DNA from: Alsobacter metallidurans
GTDB lineage: Bacteria; Pseudomonadota; Alphaproteobacteria; Rhizobiales; Beijerinckiaceae
DNA: 64,000 nt
Assembly (NCBI RefSeq): GCF_014636935.1
Contig: NZ_BMES01000002.1
Location: 62,001-126,000 of the forward strand
Reading direction: 5' to 3'
Within the stretch, counting starts at the first letter, position 1, and each line of letters begins with the position of its first letter. The translations under genes were made by a program, and so were the position numbers. Shown here piece by piece: positions 1 to 7,852 of the stretch. The notes under the pieces were generated by a model. That model had not been told where the DNA came from. It saw nothing but the letters and a program-made list of their open reading frames with translations, and did not search any database.

Positions 1-339
1 GATGTGGCAACGCTCCGCGACCGGTGACCCCAGGGCCGCGAGCCGCAACGTCATCAGCCAGGGCAGCGCGCGGCTGAGCATGCGGGTGATGCGCTTCAAC
101 CCGCCCTGTACGGTGGTATCGAGTTCGTAGCGGGTGAGAAACGCCGGAACCACGGCCAGCACCTCGCCCTGGTCGCGTAGAACGACGTATCGCCAGTCGA
201 AGCCTGGCGGCCCTGCCTCTTCCACGGCGCGATAGAAGGCCCAGGTCTCGGCTTCGCCCGGGAAGCAGCGATCCCAGTCTTCGCGAGCGACCGCCGCGAT
301 GGACCGTTCTATCGTGGTGGTCGCGGAGGGTCGCCTCAT
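1..339 (-). CDS. GNAT/FemAB-like (BioF2-type) acyltransferase, N-terminal part
   Basis: The gene runs off the left edge; about 113 N-terminal residues are visible. The ATG at 339 overlaps the stop of the upstream hydrolase gene as ATGA, so the two are translationally coupled. The visible part reads as a soluble protein with no signal peptide, with an early 'EDWDRCFPG' segment and later 'LDTTVQGGLKR' and 'LGSPVAERCH' segments. These resemble the N-terminal lobe of FemAB/BioF2-like acyltransferases often annotated 'peptidogalycan biosynthesis protein'. That family transfers acyl or aminoacyl groups to amines. The catalytic domain lies outside the window, so the assignment rests on the N-terminal pattern and the substrate is unknown. 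It is the last visible gene of the operon that starts at 3214. Confidence 0.6.
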   Translation of the reverse strand, partial: MRRPSATTTIERSIAAVAREDWDRCFPGEAETWAFYRAVEEAGPPGFDWRYVVLRDQGEVLAVVPAFLTRYELDTTVQGGLKRITRMLSRALPWLMTLRLAALGSPVAERCHI

Positions 340-1184
340 CGCCCTTGCACCCGACGCAGCGGGATGGAGCCATGCCGAGCCGCCTGATGGGGCGCGTGGC
401 GCCCCAGGAAGCCCAGCGAGTGTTCGATCAGCCGGCCCTTGTCCAGATCCAGCGTCACCATATGGTAGCTGTCATCCAGAATGATCTTCTCGACATTGCC
501 GCCGAGGCGGCTCGCCAGGTAATCGGCATTGCGGAGGCTCGTCATGTCGTCCTCGCGCGCATGAACCACCAGCGTAGGCGTCCGTATGGCGGGCAGCGCC
601 TTCTTCACGCGCGCGATCAGCTGGTGCAATTGAACGAGGCTGCCGCCCGGAGTGGCCGCGTTCCCCGCAGCCGCGCTGTCGCCCTGCTGCATGGAGCGCA
701 TCAGGCGCCCACGCAGACGGTCGTCCTTGATTCCGTAGGGCGCGCTTTCGACAAAGCGGATCCATCGCGAGAACCCCAAGGCAAGCGCTGGCTTCAGGAA
801 AACGCGCGTGCGCGGAATGGCCCAGCCATCGTAAAACAACGTGGTTGAGTACAGGAGTAGCCCCGCGACCTCGCCCGGCCGGTCGTGCGCGAGCTTGAGC
901 GACAGCAGCGCTCCCATGGAAAGTCCGCCCACGAATACGGTCTGATGGCGCTCGCGAAGCCGGTCGAACGCCCGTTCGACGCTCCGGCTCCAGTCGCGCC
1001 AGCCGGTGCGCAGCAGGTCGTCCTCGGAACCGCAGTGGCCCGCAAGCTGCACGACATGCACCGTGTATCCCCGCCGCGCAAAGGCCTTAGCGACGCTGCG
1101 CATTTCGGAGGGCGTGCCGGTGAGCCCATGGATGAGCAGCACGGCGGTGGGGCCGCCCTCGAGTGTGAAGCTGTTGTCGTTCAT
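336..1184 (-). CDS. alpha/beta-fold hydrolase (carboxylesterase-like)
   Basis: The 282-residue protein has an alpha/beta-hydrolase fold. It shows the oxyanion-hole motif 'IHGLTGTP' near residues 18-25, the nucleophile elbow G-L-S-M-G with Ser at about 89, an acidic residue in 'HAREDD' near 212 and His at about 241 in 'DSYHMVTLD'. The arrangement resembles Est30-type carboxylesterases and monoacylglycerol lipases. It has no signal peptide, so it is probably cytoplasmic. The start is the ATG at 1184, four bases after the stop of the small membrane protein gene, and the stop overlaps the next start as ATGA. The complete triad suggests an active enzyme. The substrate cannot be read from the sequence; an acyl ester or amide made or moved by the neighbouring gene products is an inference. 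Confidence 0.85.
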   Translation of the reverse strand: MNDNSFTLEGGPTAVLLIHGLTGTPSEMRSVAKAFARRGYTVHVVQLAGHCGSEDDLLRTGWRDWSRSVERAFDRLRERHQTVFVGGLSMGALLSLKLAHDRPGEVAGLLLYSTTLFYDGWAIPRTRVFLKPALALGFSRWIRFVESAPYGIKDDRLRGRLMRSMQQGDSAAAGNAATPGGSLVQLHQLIARVKKALPAIRTPTLVVHAREDDMTSLRNADYLASRLGGNVEKIILDDSYHMVTLDLDKGRLIEHSLGFLGRHAPHQAARHGSIPLRRVQGR

Positions 1185-1188
1185 GTGG

Positions 1189-1545
1189 TTAATCCGTTCC
1201 GGCGCTGACGCACACCAGCGCCACCCCTAGGGTGATGACGGCGGCTCCGAGCCAGCGCCTGCCGGAGACGCGCTCGCCCAGAACGAGGCGGCTGGTGGCC
1301 AGCACGCCGCAATAGGCCAGCGCGGCCACCGGAAAGGCAACGCTGAGCGGCGCCATGGAGAGCACCGCCACCCACAGCAGGAGTTCGACCCCGTATGCGG
1401 CGACACCGGCGAGCGTCGCCGGACTAGTGACGACCCTGCGCCAAAGCGGTCCCTCAGCGCTGACGAGCCCCAGCTTGAAGGCCGTTTGGCCGGCCACATC
1501 CAGAACGATCGTCAGACCCAGCAGAAGTGCGAGGATGGGGCTCAC
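1189..1545 (-). CDS. small four-helix DMT/EamA-type membrane protein
   Basis: The 118-residue protein has about four hydrophobic helices and the layout of SMR/half-size EamA transporters of the drug/metabolite superfamily. The first helix contains 'LDVAGQTAFKLG', and the C-terminal part carries the 'LGERVSGRRWLGAAVITLGV' signature typical of the end of an EamA repeat. The start is a GTG at 1545 that overlaps the stop of the preceding arginase-like gene as GTGA. Half-size members act as dimers. As part of this operon it could export or flip the pathway product; that role is inference. EmrE-type drug efflux is the alternative, but the conserved membrane-embedded Glu of EmrE near the N-terminus is not obvious. 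Confidence 0.75.
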   Translation of the reverse strand: MSPILALLLGLTIVLDVAGQTAFKLGLVSAEGPLWRRVVTSPATLAGVAAYGVELLLWVAVLSMAPLSVAFPVAALAYCGVLATSRLVLGERVSGRRWLGAAVITLGVALVCVSAGTD

Positions 1546-2480
1546 AACACGTGCTCCAGCAGGTCGAGCAGCCGTGCATTAACAACGGCGTTGATGGCCG
1601 TGGAAGCGGGCGGACGCCGTGGCTGGTCGAGCAGCGACTCTGTCCATTTCATCGGGTGACGATGTTGGGCGGGCGAGTAATCACCACAGATGTCAACGCC
1701 GGCCATTCTCCGCTCGATCGCGAGGCGAGATATAGCGCGTTCAAGGAATGCGAGTGGAAGCGCCCCTTGGTCCCAGTTGGTTGCTGCGTGTTCCGGCGCG
1801 AGGACGTCCTTGTCGATGGTGAGCCAAACAGATTTTGTCGGAATGGCTTCAAAGATCTCTCTAATCGCGAGATCCCAATCCTCATTGACCATGTTGCGCC
1901 AGTGAAGGCGACCATGCTCGACCACATGACCAGGGATTGGCTTAGCGGGGTCGCTCAGTTCCGTGGGTGAATGGTACCATGGATGGATCTCCAGGCGGCC
2001 TGAGCGGAGCGCACGCAAGTTGCAGCCAGCCTTGTCGAGGTTGGCCAAATCTCCGCTACAGCACCCGATAGTCACCACGCGTACAACGTGCGGCATGGCC
2101 AAGACCGCATTAACCCATGAGCCACAATGGCGACGGGGAAAGGTCCAGGCCCAGTCGGGGTGGTTGTCGAAGTGCACGACCGTGAGCGGCTCGCCGCGGC
2201 GCTCGAGCAACGCCGCCGTGAGATGGTGGTAGTCGCCCGAGCCGAGCAGGAAGATTTCCGGCGCGTCCGCGGGGGCCGGCAATCTCGCCTTGAAGGCTTC
2301 AAAGTCGGGCTTCCAAGCCCAGAGCCGCAGCGCTCTCCCCAGGTCGCGCATCTCGAGCGTCGTGGCTGATCCGGCGTGCAGCCGGGCGAGCACGGGAGCC
2401 TGCTCCAGCGCGGACCCGTCGAGGTCCAGAATCGTCACCGTCGGCGGCGGAGCGGCGCGGTGGAAGAGTTGTGGGCGCAT
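1542..2480 (-). CDS. arginase-fold (UPF0489-like) hydrolase
   Basis: The 312-residue protein has motifs of the arginase/deacetylase fold: 'HH' near residues 85-86, 'HFDNHPDW' at 103-110, 'TIDKDVL' at 221-227 and 'VDICGDYSP' near 262-270. These correspond to the metal-binding His and Asp clusters of ureohydrolases, but the overall pattern fits UPF0489-like proteins rather than arginase or agmatinase. The open frame extends upstream to 3020, but the natural start is the ATG at 2480. It overlaps the stop of the HAD gene by one base (TGATG) and places the first residues just ahead of the conserved 'TILDLDGS'. The end overlaps the next gene. A metal-dependent amide or guanidine hydrolase is the best guess; no substrate can be assigned. 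Confidence 0.75.
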   Translation of the reverse strand: MRPQLFHRAAPPPTVTILDLDGSALEQAPVLARLHAGSATTLEMRDLGRALRLWAWKPDFEAFKARLPAPADAPEIFLLGSGDYHHLTAALLERRGEPLTVVHFDNHPDWAWTFPRRHCGSWVNAVLAMPHVVRVVTIGCCSGDLANLDKAGCNLRALRSGRLEIHPWYHSPTELSDPAKPIPGHVVEHGRLHWRNMVNEDWDLAIREIFEAIPTKSVWLTIDKDVLAPEHAATNWDQGALPLAFLERAISRLAIERRMAGVDICGDYSPAQHRHPMKWTESLLDQPRRPPASTAINAVVNARLLDLLEHVL

Positions 2481-3214
2481 CACGACGCTGCCCTCATCCG
2501 CCACTGCGCGAAATGCGCCTCCAAGGCGCGTCCGAGATCGTCGAAGCTGGTGAAGGCTACGTGCGGCAGGCCGAGATTTCCGCAATGGCGCAGCAGCGGC
2601 GACGGCGCCTCGGCGCCTTGCTTGGCGAAGACAAGGTCCGCACGCTCTGCCACGCACATGTCCGACCGCCCGTCGCCGATCACCACCGTGTAGCGCACCG
2701 GGGCCGAGCCGCCGGACCAGCATTTGCAATGCGCCGCGCCATTCAGGCATCGCGCGTCGGCGAACGGCGTCGCGAGCGACCAGCGGCCGTCCTCGCCGCG
2801 CAACAGCCGATTGGCCCGGATGGGAAGGTCCAGGCGGCGTTTGCCCAGGATGCGTCGGATGGCGTAGTCCAGCCCGTCGCTGACGATCTCCAGCCGAAGA
2901 CCCATGCGGGCGCAGCCTCGGGCGAACGCGACGAAGCCGGGCTCCACGTCGATCCGGTCGAGCAGATCGTCCAACTCGCTCCAGCCGCAGCGCATCAGCG
3001 CGACCTGCCGGCGCATGCACTCACCCGAGCCGATCGCGCCCGAGCGCCACAGCTCCTCGACGTGCAGCCATTCCGGAGCGGCAAGTTTTGACAGAACAAG
3101 ATCGGTGACGTCTTGCGCCGTGATCGTGCCGTCGAAATCGCACAGCACGCGGACGCCGGGGCAGGGCGATCCGGAAGGTTGGTTAATGACCATACAGGCT
3201 CCATGGCAACCCAC
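2480..3214 (-). CDS. HAD-IB family phosphatase (MtnX/SerB-like)
   Basis: The 244-residue protein carries HAD motif I 'DFDGTIT' (nucleophile Asp at about 26, acid/base Asp at 28), motif II 'SDG' near 112 and motif III/IV 'GDGRSD' at 180-185. This is the layout of subclass IB phosphatases such as MtnX and phosphoserine phosphatase. No membrane segments are seen. It is the first gene of the left-edge operon and every later gene overlaps or nearly abuts its neighbour. The start at 3214 is used here; an internal ATG at 3193 is an alternative. No other methionine-salvage gene is near, so MtnX itself is unlikely. I infer dephosphorylation of an intermediate in the operon's own pathway. Confidence 0.8.
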   Translation of the reverse strand: MGCHGACMVINQPSGSPCPGVRVLCDFDGTITAQDVTDLVLSKLAAPEWLHVEELWRSGAIGSGECMRRQVALMRCGWSELDDLLDRIDVEPGFVAFARGCARMGLRLEIVSDGLDYAIRRILGKRRLDLPIRANRLLRGEDGRWSLATPFADARCLNGAAHCKCWSGGSAPVRYTVVIGDGRSDMCVAERADLVFAKQGAEAPSPLLRHCGNLGLPHVAFTSFDDLGRALEAHFAQWRMRAAS

Positions 3215-3290
3215 GTGCCAACTTACCCGAACCCGAAAGTGACTGTTCTAACTGTGGAAATAAATTGGATTTGCAGCAGGGCACGCGTCG

Positions 3291-3311
3291 GACCTCCAAA
3301 TTTTGGAGGTC
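3291..3311. promoter_or_regulatory. inverted repeat in the divergent intergenic region (possible operator)
   Basis: Two 10-base arms, GACCTCCAAA and TTTGGAGGTC, are exact reverse complements separated by a single T. The repeat lies in the gap between the left-edge operon (start 3214) and the MipA gene (start about 3408). No T-run follows on either strand, so a terminator is unlikely and an operator for a dimeric regulator is more plausible. No regulator gene is adjacent, so the binding protein is unknown. Confidence 0.5.
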
Positions 3312-3407
3312 ACTCCCAATAACCGTGCTCGGATCGAGAGACGGAACGAACTAGAATGCCGACCACCGCTCCTTTGCGCGAGCGCCTGATAACCTGTGCG
3401 TTTCGAG

Positions 3408-4232
3408 ATGTCCGTGGGTCACCGTCACCTCCTGCCGTTGCTCGCCTGCTGGATGATGAGCGCGCCCGCCTGGGCGGCTGATACGCCGGCGGTGACGAGT
3501 CCGCAGCCGGCGGCGGAGTGGATCGTCACGCTGGGCGTCTCGGCGGCTGTCGCCCCGCGCTACGATGGGGCCTCCTTGTATGGCCCCTATGCGCTGCCCT
3601 CGTTCAGCATCCGCCGATCCGATGAGGCCGCCGGCTTCTCGGCTCCGGACGACGGATTCGACTACACGCTTCTGAGCGGCGAACGCTGGGCGATCGGCCC
3701 GGTGCTGAACCTCAGAGGTGGACGCTACCTTGCCTCGGATCGGCGGCTTTATGGCCTGCGCGACGTGCCCTGGACGGTCGAGGCCGGCGTCTTCGCCGAA
3801 GTCTGGCCGATCCAGAACCGGCTGCGGACGCGTCTCGAGATCCGGCACGGGTTCCGCGGCCGGGCTGACGGTTTCGTCGGCGACCTGTCGGTCGACTGGG
3901 TGGAGAAGTTCGGGAGGTTCACGTTGTCGGGAGGGCCGCGGATGTCGTTCGCGGACGCCGACTACATGGACGCCAATTTCGGCGTGCTCCCCACGGAGGC
4001 GGCCGCGAACATGCGCGTTCGGGCGTTCGATCCCGGCCCGGGCGTCAAGTCGCTGGGGCTCGCGGCCGCCTTGAGCTACGCGTGGTCCGATACGTGGACC
4101 ACGACGGCATACGCCCGCTACGACCGCCTCGTACGCGACGCAGCCGCGAGCCCGATCGTGCGACGCTTCGGGTCGCGCGATCAGTTCACGATTGGAACCG
4201 AGCTGACGTTTTCCTTCGCGGTCGGCCGGTGA
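3408..4232 (+). CDS. MipA/OmpV family outer-membrane protein
   Basis: The protein has a clear signal peptide (hydrophobic run ending 'MSAPAWAA') and then alternating short strands typical of a 10-14-stranded beta barrel, ending in aromatic/hydrophobic residues ('TFSFAVGR'). The opening 'EWIVTLGVSAAVAPRYDGA' and 'YGPYALPSFSIRR' match the MipA/OmpV pattern ('P.Y.GS...' followed by 'P.i...y'). The family comprises outer-membrane proteins linked to MltA scaffolding or to osmolarity/antimicrobial responses; the molecular role is poorly defined. The frame is open from a GTG at 3396, but the ATG at 3408 gives a better signal peptide. No strong Shine-Dalgarno is seen. It is transcribed away from the HAD operon and convergent with the aminotransferase. 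Confidence 0.8.
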   Translation: MSVGHRHLLPLLACWMMSAPAWAADTPAVTSPQPAAEWIVTLGVSAAVAPRYDGASLYGPYALPSFSIRRSDEAAGFSAPDDGFDYTLLSGERWAIGPVLNLRGGRYLASDRRLYGLRDVPWTVEAGVFAEVWPIQNRLRTRLEIRHGFRGRADGFVGDLSVDWVEKFGRFTLSGGPRMSFADADYMDANFGVLPTEAAANMRVRAFDPGPGVKSLGLAAALSYAWSDTWTTTAYARYDRLVRDAAASPIVRRFGSRDQFTIGTELTFSFAVGR

Positions 4233-4244
4233 GCCGGCGCAGCC

Positions 4245-5588
4245 TCACACGCGCCGGCTGAGCTCCGCGGCGACGTCGCGAGCCGCGTCGAGCGTCGCCT
4301 CGATGTCCGCGGTCGTGTGCGCGGACGAGACGAACAGGTTTTCGTAGGCGCCCGGGTGAAACAGGACGCCGCGAGCCAGCATGCCGCGCCACCACAGGTC
4401 GAAGAGACCCTGATCGGCGAAGCGCTCGGCGTCGCGATAATTCCGGATCGCATGCGTGGTGAACCACACCTGCATCAATGGACCGATCCCGACGACCCGG
4501 GCCGGGAGGGCCGCGGCGTCGAACACTGCCTGGAGGCCGTGGCGCAGTTGATCCGACACGGCGTCGAGGTCGCCGTAGAAACGGGGCCGCGCGAGAATGT
4601 CGAGCGTCGCGTTCGCGGCCGCGACCGCGATGCCGTTGGCCGTGTAGGTGCCCGCCATGGAGACCCGGCCGTCGCTGACGAGCGCCATGATCTCGCGTCG
4701 ACCGCCCAGCGCGGCAACCGGAAACCCGCCGCCGAGCCCCTTGGCGAATACGGACAGGTCCGGCGTGACGCGCAAGCGCTCCTGCGCTCCCCCCAGCGCC
4801 AGCCGGAAGCCGGTGATGACCTCGTCGAAGATCAGGAGCGCGCCGGCCTCCCGGGTGGCCTCCCGCATGGCTTCGAGGTAGCCGGGCTCAGGAAGGATGC
4901 ACCCCGTGTTGCACATCACCGGTTCGGTGAGCACCGCCGCGATCTCGTGTCCCTGGGTCTTCAACACCGCCCGCAGAACCTCGGGATCGTTCCAGGGGAG
5001 TATGATGAGGTTCTGTTCGACGCCTGCCGGCAACCCGGGCCCTTGGGCGACGGGACGCGGGCTCGAATCCGGCCCGGCGGCCGGGATGCTGGGGTGCTTG
5101 CTCCAGTACACGCCGTCGGAAAACCCGTGATACATGCCCTCGAAGCGCACGATCTTGCGCCGCCCCGTGAAGGCGCGCGCCAGCCGGGTGGCGTAGAGCA
5201 CCGCCTCGGTGCCGGTGTTGCACAGCCGCACCTGCTCCACGGAGGGAACCGCCGCCACGATCTTGTCGGCCAGGGTTGCCTCATCGGCGGTCGGCAGCGC
5301 AAACACGGTTCCGCGCGTTTCGATGAAGTCGACCACCGCCCGCGTGACCTCCGGCGGCCGGTGGCCGAGGATCATCGGGCCGAGACCCAGCAGGTAGTCG
5401 GTGTAGACGTTGCCGTCGACGTCTTCGAGCTGAGATCCCGAACCCTTCGCGACAAACAGCGGGTAGGGCGTCCATCCCGACCAGGTGGCCCGCGCGGTGC
5501 TGTTCACCCCGCCGGGGATGACCTTGGCGGCGGCGTCGAAGAGCGCACCGCTGATGGCCGTGCGGGGGTGCTTGGGTACGAAGTTCAT
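4245..5588 (-). CDS. class-III PLP aminotransferase, glutamate-1-semialdehyde aminomutase-like
   Basis: The 447-residue protein is a fold-type I PLP enzyme. It has 'CNTGTEAV' near 123-130 (cofactor phosphate site), 'FDEVITGFR' around 254-262 (Asp for the pyridine nitrogen) and 'FAKGLGGGFPVAALGG' with the Schiff-base Lys at about 283. The N-terminal 'VIPGGVNSTARA' is the HemL family signature. True HemL in this group usually has a GK-I/V-IGGG-P motif, so this may be a HemL paralogue acting as an aminotransferase on another substrate rather than the housekeeping tetrapyrrole enzyme. No hem genes lie nearby. It is convergent with MipA and separated from the DUF2147 gene by a promoter-sized gap. 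Confidence 0.85.
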   Translation of the reverse strand: MNFVPKHPRTAISGALFDAAAKVIPGGVNSTARATWSGWTPYPLFVAKGSGSQLEDVDGNVYTDYLLGLGPMILGHRPPEVTRAVVDFIETRGTVFALPTADEATLADKIVAAVPSVEQVRLCNTGTEAVLYATRLARAFTGRRKIVRFEGMYHGFSDGVYWSKHPSIPAAGPDSSPRPVAQGPGLPAGVEQNLIILPWNDPEVLRAVLKTQGHEIAAVLTEPVMCNTGCILPEPGYLEAMREATREAGALLIFDEVITGFRLALGGAQERLRVTPDLSVFAKGLGGGFPVAALGGRREIMALVSDGRVSMAGTYTANGIAVAAANATLDILARPRFYGDLDAVSDQLRHGLQAVFDAAALPARVVGIGPLMQVWFTTHAIRNYRDAERFADQGLFDLWWRGMLARGVLFHPGAYENLFVSSAHTTADIEATLDAARDVAAELSRRV

Positions 5589-5960
5589 GAGCGTCTCTCA
5601 GCAGTCGACCAATCCGGGACGGCCAAGGCGCAAAAGTATCCAGCGCAGTTGGCCATCGGGTTAGGGACCACTTGGCAATCCCCATGCCACGCGGCGCTAA
5701 TCAGAAATCCTTCGCTGGTGGAACGACATAGTTACCTTACGTGTGTTTGCAGCTTCGCCCGGAACATCAAATTTTGTAGCCGCCATCAAAGCACGGCGTA
5801 CTCCGGTTCGGCGGGCCTATATACAAATTCCCAACATTGTGTCGGCGCAAATACTGTTTACGTAGGTGCATCGCTTTGCGAGCTTGGTGGTCGTTGGACT
5901 CAAGACTCACACGAACTAGTCCGCGCGTTTTTCGCGGAACTCCCTCCAAGGACCCCGCCT
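5589..5960. other. intergenic region, relatively AT-rich
   Basis: This 372-base gap separates the divergent aminotransferase and DUF2147 genes. It is noticeably richer in A/T than the flanking genes, as expected for promoters. A long forward open frame crosses it but has no protein-like composition until the DUF2147 signal peptide. No RNA gene or clear operator was recognised. Confidence 0.6.
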
Positions 5961-6446
5961 TTGCAAAACACGGCTCGAACCTTGCACCGCGCGTTGTTCT
6001 GCGCCGGCCTGCTGGCCGCGACGCTTTCGGCGGGCCCAACCCGCGCCGCGCCCCCGGACCCGATAGTCGGTGTGTGGGAGCAGGTTGACGAGGATGGCGA
6101 CGTCGGCGCCCTCATCGCTTTGAAGGAGCGTGGCGGCACCATCGAGGGCGTGATCGTGAAGCTCTTTCCGGCCCCGGGGGAGCCTCCAAATCCGGTCTGC
6201 TCCGCCTGTTTGGGCGCCCTGCACAACGCCCCGCTCCTTGGCCTGACGGTCGTCGACGGTCTCCGGCGCACCAAGGAGCGCTACGAGGGCGGCTCCATCC
6301 TGGATCCCGATACGGGCGAAACCTACCAACTCACCGCCGTGCTCGCAGCGGGAAACCGCTCACTGCAGGTCCATGCCTACCGGGGCGTTTCGCTGCTGGG
6401 CCGAACGCAGCAATGGCGGCGCGCCGCGAACCAGCCGCGATCTTAG
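5961..6446 (+). CDS. DUF2147 family exported protein
   Basis: About 161 residues. The chosen start is a TTG at 5961, preceded by AAGGA eight bases upstream, and it gives a good signal peptide (hydrophobic 'ALFCAGLLAATLS' then 'TRAAPPD'). The mature part begins 'DPIVGVWEQVDEDGD' and includes 'IEGVIVKLFPAPG', a two-Cys 'CSACLG' loop, 'GGSILDPDTGETY' and a C-terminal 'LQVHAYRGVSLLGRTQQWRR'. This is the DUF2147 pattern (G-x-W, G-x-I/V, ILDP..G..Y, RGY-G...R-x-W). These are small lipocalin-like periplasmic proteins of unknown function. The same open frame extends far upstream to 4317, but that part is an antisense shadow of the aminotransferase. Confidence 0.8.
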   Translation: MQNTARTLHRALFCAGLLAATLSAGPTRAAPPDPIVGVWEQVDEDGDVGALIALKERGGTIEGVIVKLFPAPGEPPNPVCSACLGALHNAPLLGLTVVDGLRRTKERYEGGSILDPDTGETYQLTAVLAAGNRSLQVHAYRGVSLLGRTQQWRRAANQPRS

Positions 6447-6653
6447 TGGCGGACCAGCGGTCTCGTCAGCGATTGAGACAAACCAAGATGGTCATCGGCC
6501 ACGGGCGCGCTTTGCAACGGTACTGGTATGGCTTGAGTGAGGCAGCATTTTACAACGTCGAGTGCGCGTTGCATCACCAATACAAGATCGATCATTGATA
6601 GCATCACGGGCCCGCAGCACGCCATTTCTACTTGGCATTTCATATGCCTTGAT

Positions 6654-6812
6654 TCACATCTTGATGGAAACAAGAACTGCACCTGCCGCGATGAGCGCTA
6701 CACCAAGCCAGTTTAGCGCAGCCAGACGCTCGCCAAGGCAGGAAGCTCCTAGCACGACTGTGAACACGATGCTGAGCTTGTCAATGGGTGCGACCCGGGC
6801 GGCATAGGAGCG
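6654..6812 (-). pseudogene. C-terminal fragment of an EamA-family transporter
   Basis: Reading the minus strand from about 6812 gives 'AARVAPIDKLSIVF' then 'LGASCLGERLAALNWLG' and 'VALIAAGAVLVSIKM' before a TGA at 6654. This is the end of a short EamA-type transporter: the 'VAPIDKLS' and 'LGERL..LNWLGV' motifs are characteristic. No start codon or N-terminal half exists upstream, where the sequence turns into a broken glyoxalase gene on the other strand. This is a truncated remnant, not an expressed gene. Confidence 0.7.
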
Positions 6813-6819
6813 ACATTGG

Positions 6820-6995
6820 ACCCCGGTCTACATCGACTTCCATGTCGATGATCTTGAGGCTGCCTGGGCTAAGGTGCCTGATGTTAGCGGCAAGTGCGAG
6901 CAGAAGTTCGAGGTCCTGCGACCGCGTTTGCAGCGACCCCTAGCGATCCCTTCGGCAATGCGTTCTGCATTATTGGACGACAAACCGGCGAGTAG
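6820..6995 (+). pseudogene. truncated and frameshifted glyoxalase/VOC-family remnant
   Basis: The forward strand first reads 'TPVYIDFHVDDLEAAWAK' and, after a frame change near 6940, 'SDPFGNAFCIIGRQTGE' followed by TAG at 6993. Both pieces belong to one VOC/glyoxalase-like protein (the family ends in 'DPFGNGFC.I'). The N-terminal beginning and the middle are missing. It starts at nearly the same point where the EamA fragment on the other strand breaks off, so both were probably cut by one rearrangement. Confidence 0.7.
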
Positions 6996-7190
6996 CGCGC
7001 CAGTTCGCCTTCTCCCACGTTCACTTGGGCCGCTTTGGTGCACTGGTTGCCCACCTCATGCAGGCGATCATGCGATACGGGATTCGACTTCCCTGCTTCG
7101 AGGCAAGAGCGCCACGAACGAAACGACCCCGCTGCGGCAGCGCTAAGTAGCGAGGAATGAACCGTTTTCAACCCGTTGGGGCCGATCCAA

Positions 7191-7370
7191 TTACCAAGAT
7201 TCTAAGGGGACCGTCAGGATGCCACTGAAGAGCAGGAGCACGCTGAGGGCAAGACCGATGGTGGAGTACAGGAGCACCGGAAAGAAACCGCGGGCCTCTG
7301 CAGCACGCTCAGCGTCAGTCGTGGTGATCTGGACAAATGCAATCGTGGAACCCACGGCGTTAGCGCGCAT
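7191..7370 (-). CDS. 59-residue single-pass membrane protein
   Basis: This gene is too short for usual ORF cut-offs. An ATG at 7370 is preceded by a near-perfect AAGGAGG six bases upstream. The product is 59 residues: a polar N-terminal half ('FVQITTTDAERAAEARG') followed by one strongly hydrophobic helix ('PVLLYSTIGLALSVLLLFSG') and 'ILTVPLESW' before TAA. The strong ribosome site and clean helix argue that it is translated. I do not recognise a family. It sits alone in a region of gene debris. Confidence 0.6.
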   Translation of the reverse strand: MRANAVGSTIAFVQITTTDAERAAEARGFFPVLLYSTIGLALSVLLLFSGILTVPLESW

Positions 7371-7656
7371 GGCGTCCTCCTTGTGCTGAAGATTAAGCGC
7401 GCGCCTCCTTCGCTAAGTGAGCACCTTAAAAATCGCGAATATCGGATGTCTACTCAGGCGATCTGCACTCCTCCACGTCACCAGGCCGTTTTGGGGCGCA
7501 CAGAACGAAGCAGATCAAACGCGCCAAATCCCCAAGTGCCGCTAATTGGAAAGCTCGTTGATTCAGGCGAGCGGTTGATCCTCGACCACTGCTTGTGCGC
7601 TCTGTGGTGTCAAATGATGGCGCAGTCGCGTGCAGGTCGCCCGCATGTCACGATGA

Positions 7657-7852
7657 AAGTTTCAGGCCTACACCTTCGCGGAATCGTGGATGTTGTGCCT
7701 CGGGCTTGCCTATGTCGGCGCCAAGGCTCGGCGAACGCTGGGATTAGGACCCGACGCTTCGGGCCTGGTTCTATCGTTGCGATGCCGCCATCCTGACGTT
7801 TGTCGTGGATTCAACAGCTTGGCTGATCTGGCGCCGGCTCAAGCGCCGCTAG
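7657..7852 (+). pseudogene. frameshifted remnant of a membrane-protein C-terminus
   Basis: After an in-frame TGA at 7654 the forward strand reads 'FAESWMLCLGLAYVGAKARR'. About 7755 the protein-like reading moves to the next frame and continues 'LRAWFYRCDAAILTFVVD' and 'STAWLIWRRLKRR', ending in TAG at 7850. The hydrophobic, Trp/Arg-ended pattern looks like the last helices of an integral membrane protein. No family was recognised and no start exists. It could also be chance composition. Its end overlaps the end of the PAP2 gene on the opposite strand. Confidence 0.35.

Noticed and set aside
4317-5960. Long forward open frame leading into the DUF2147 gene
   Set aside because: It is the antisense of the aminotransferase and has a composition (Arg, Gly, His-rich) typical of GC-rich shadow frames; only the part from 5961 has a ribosome site and a signal peptide.
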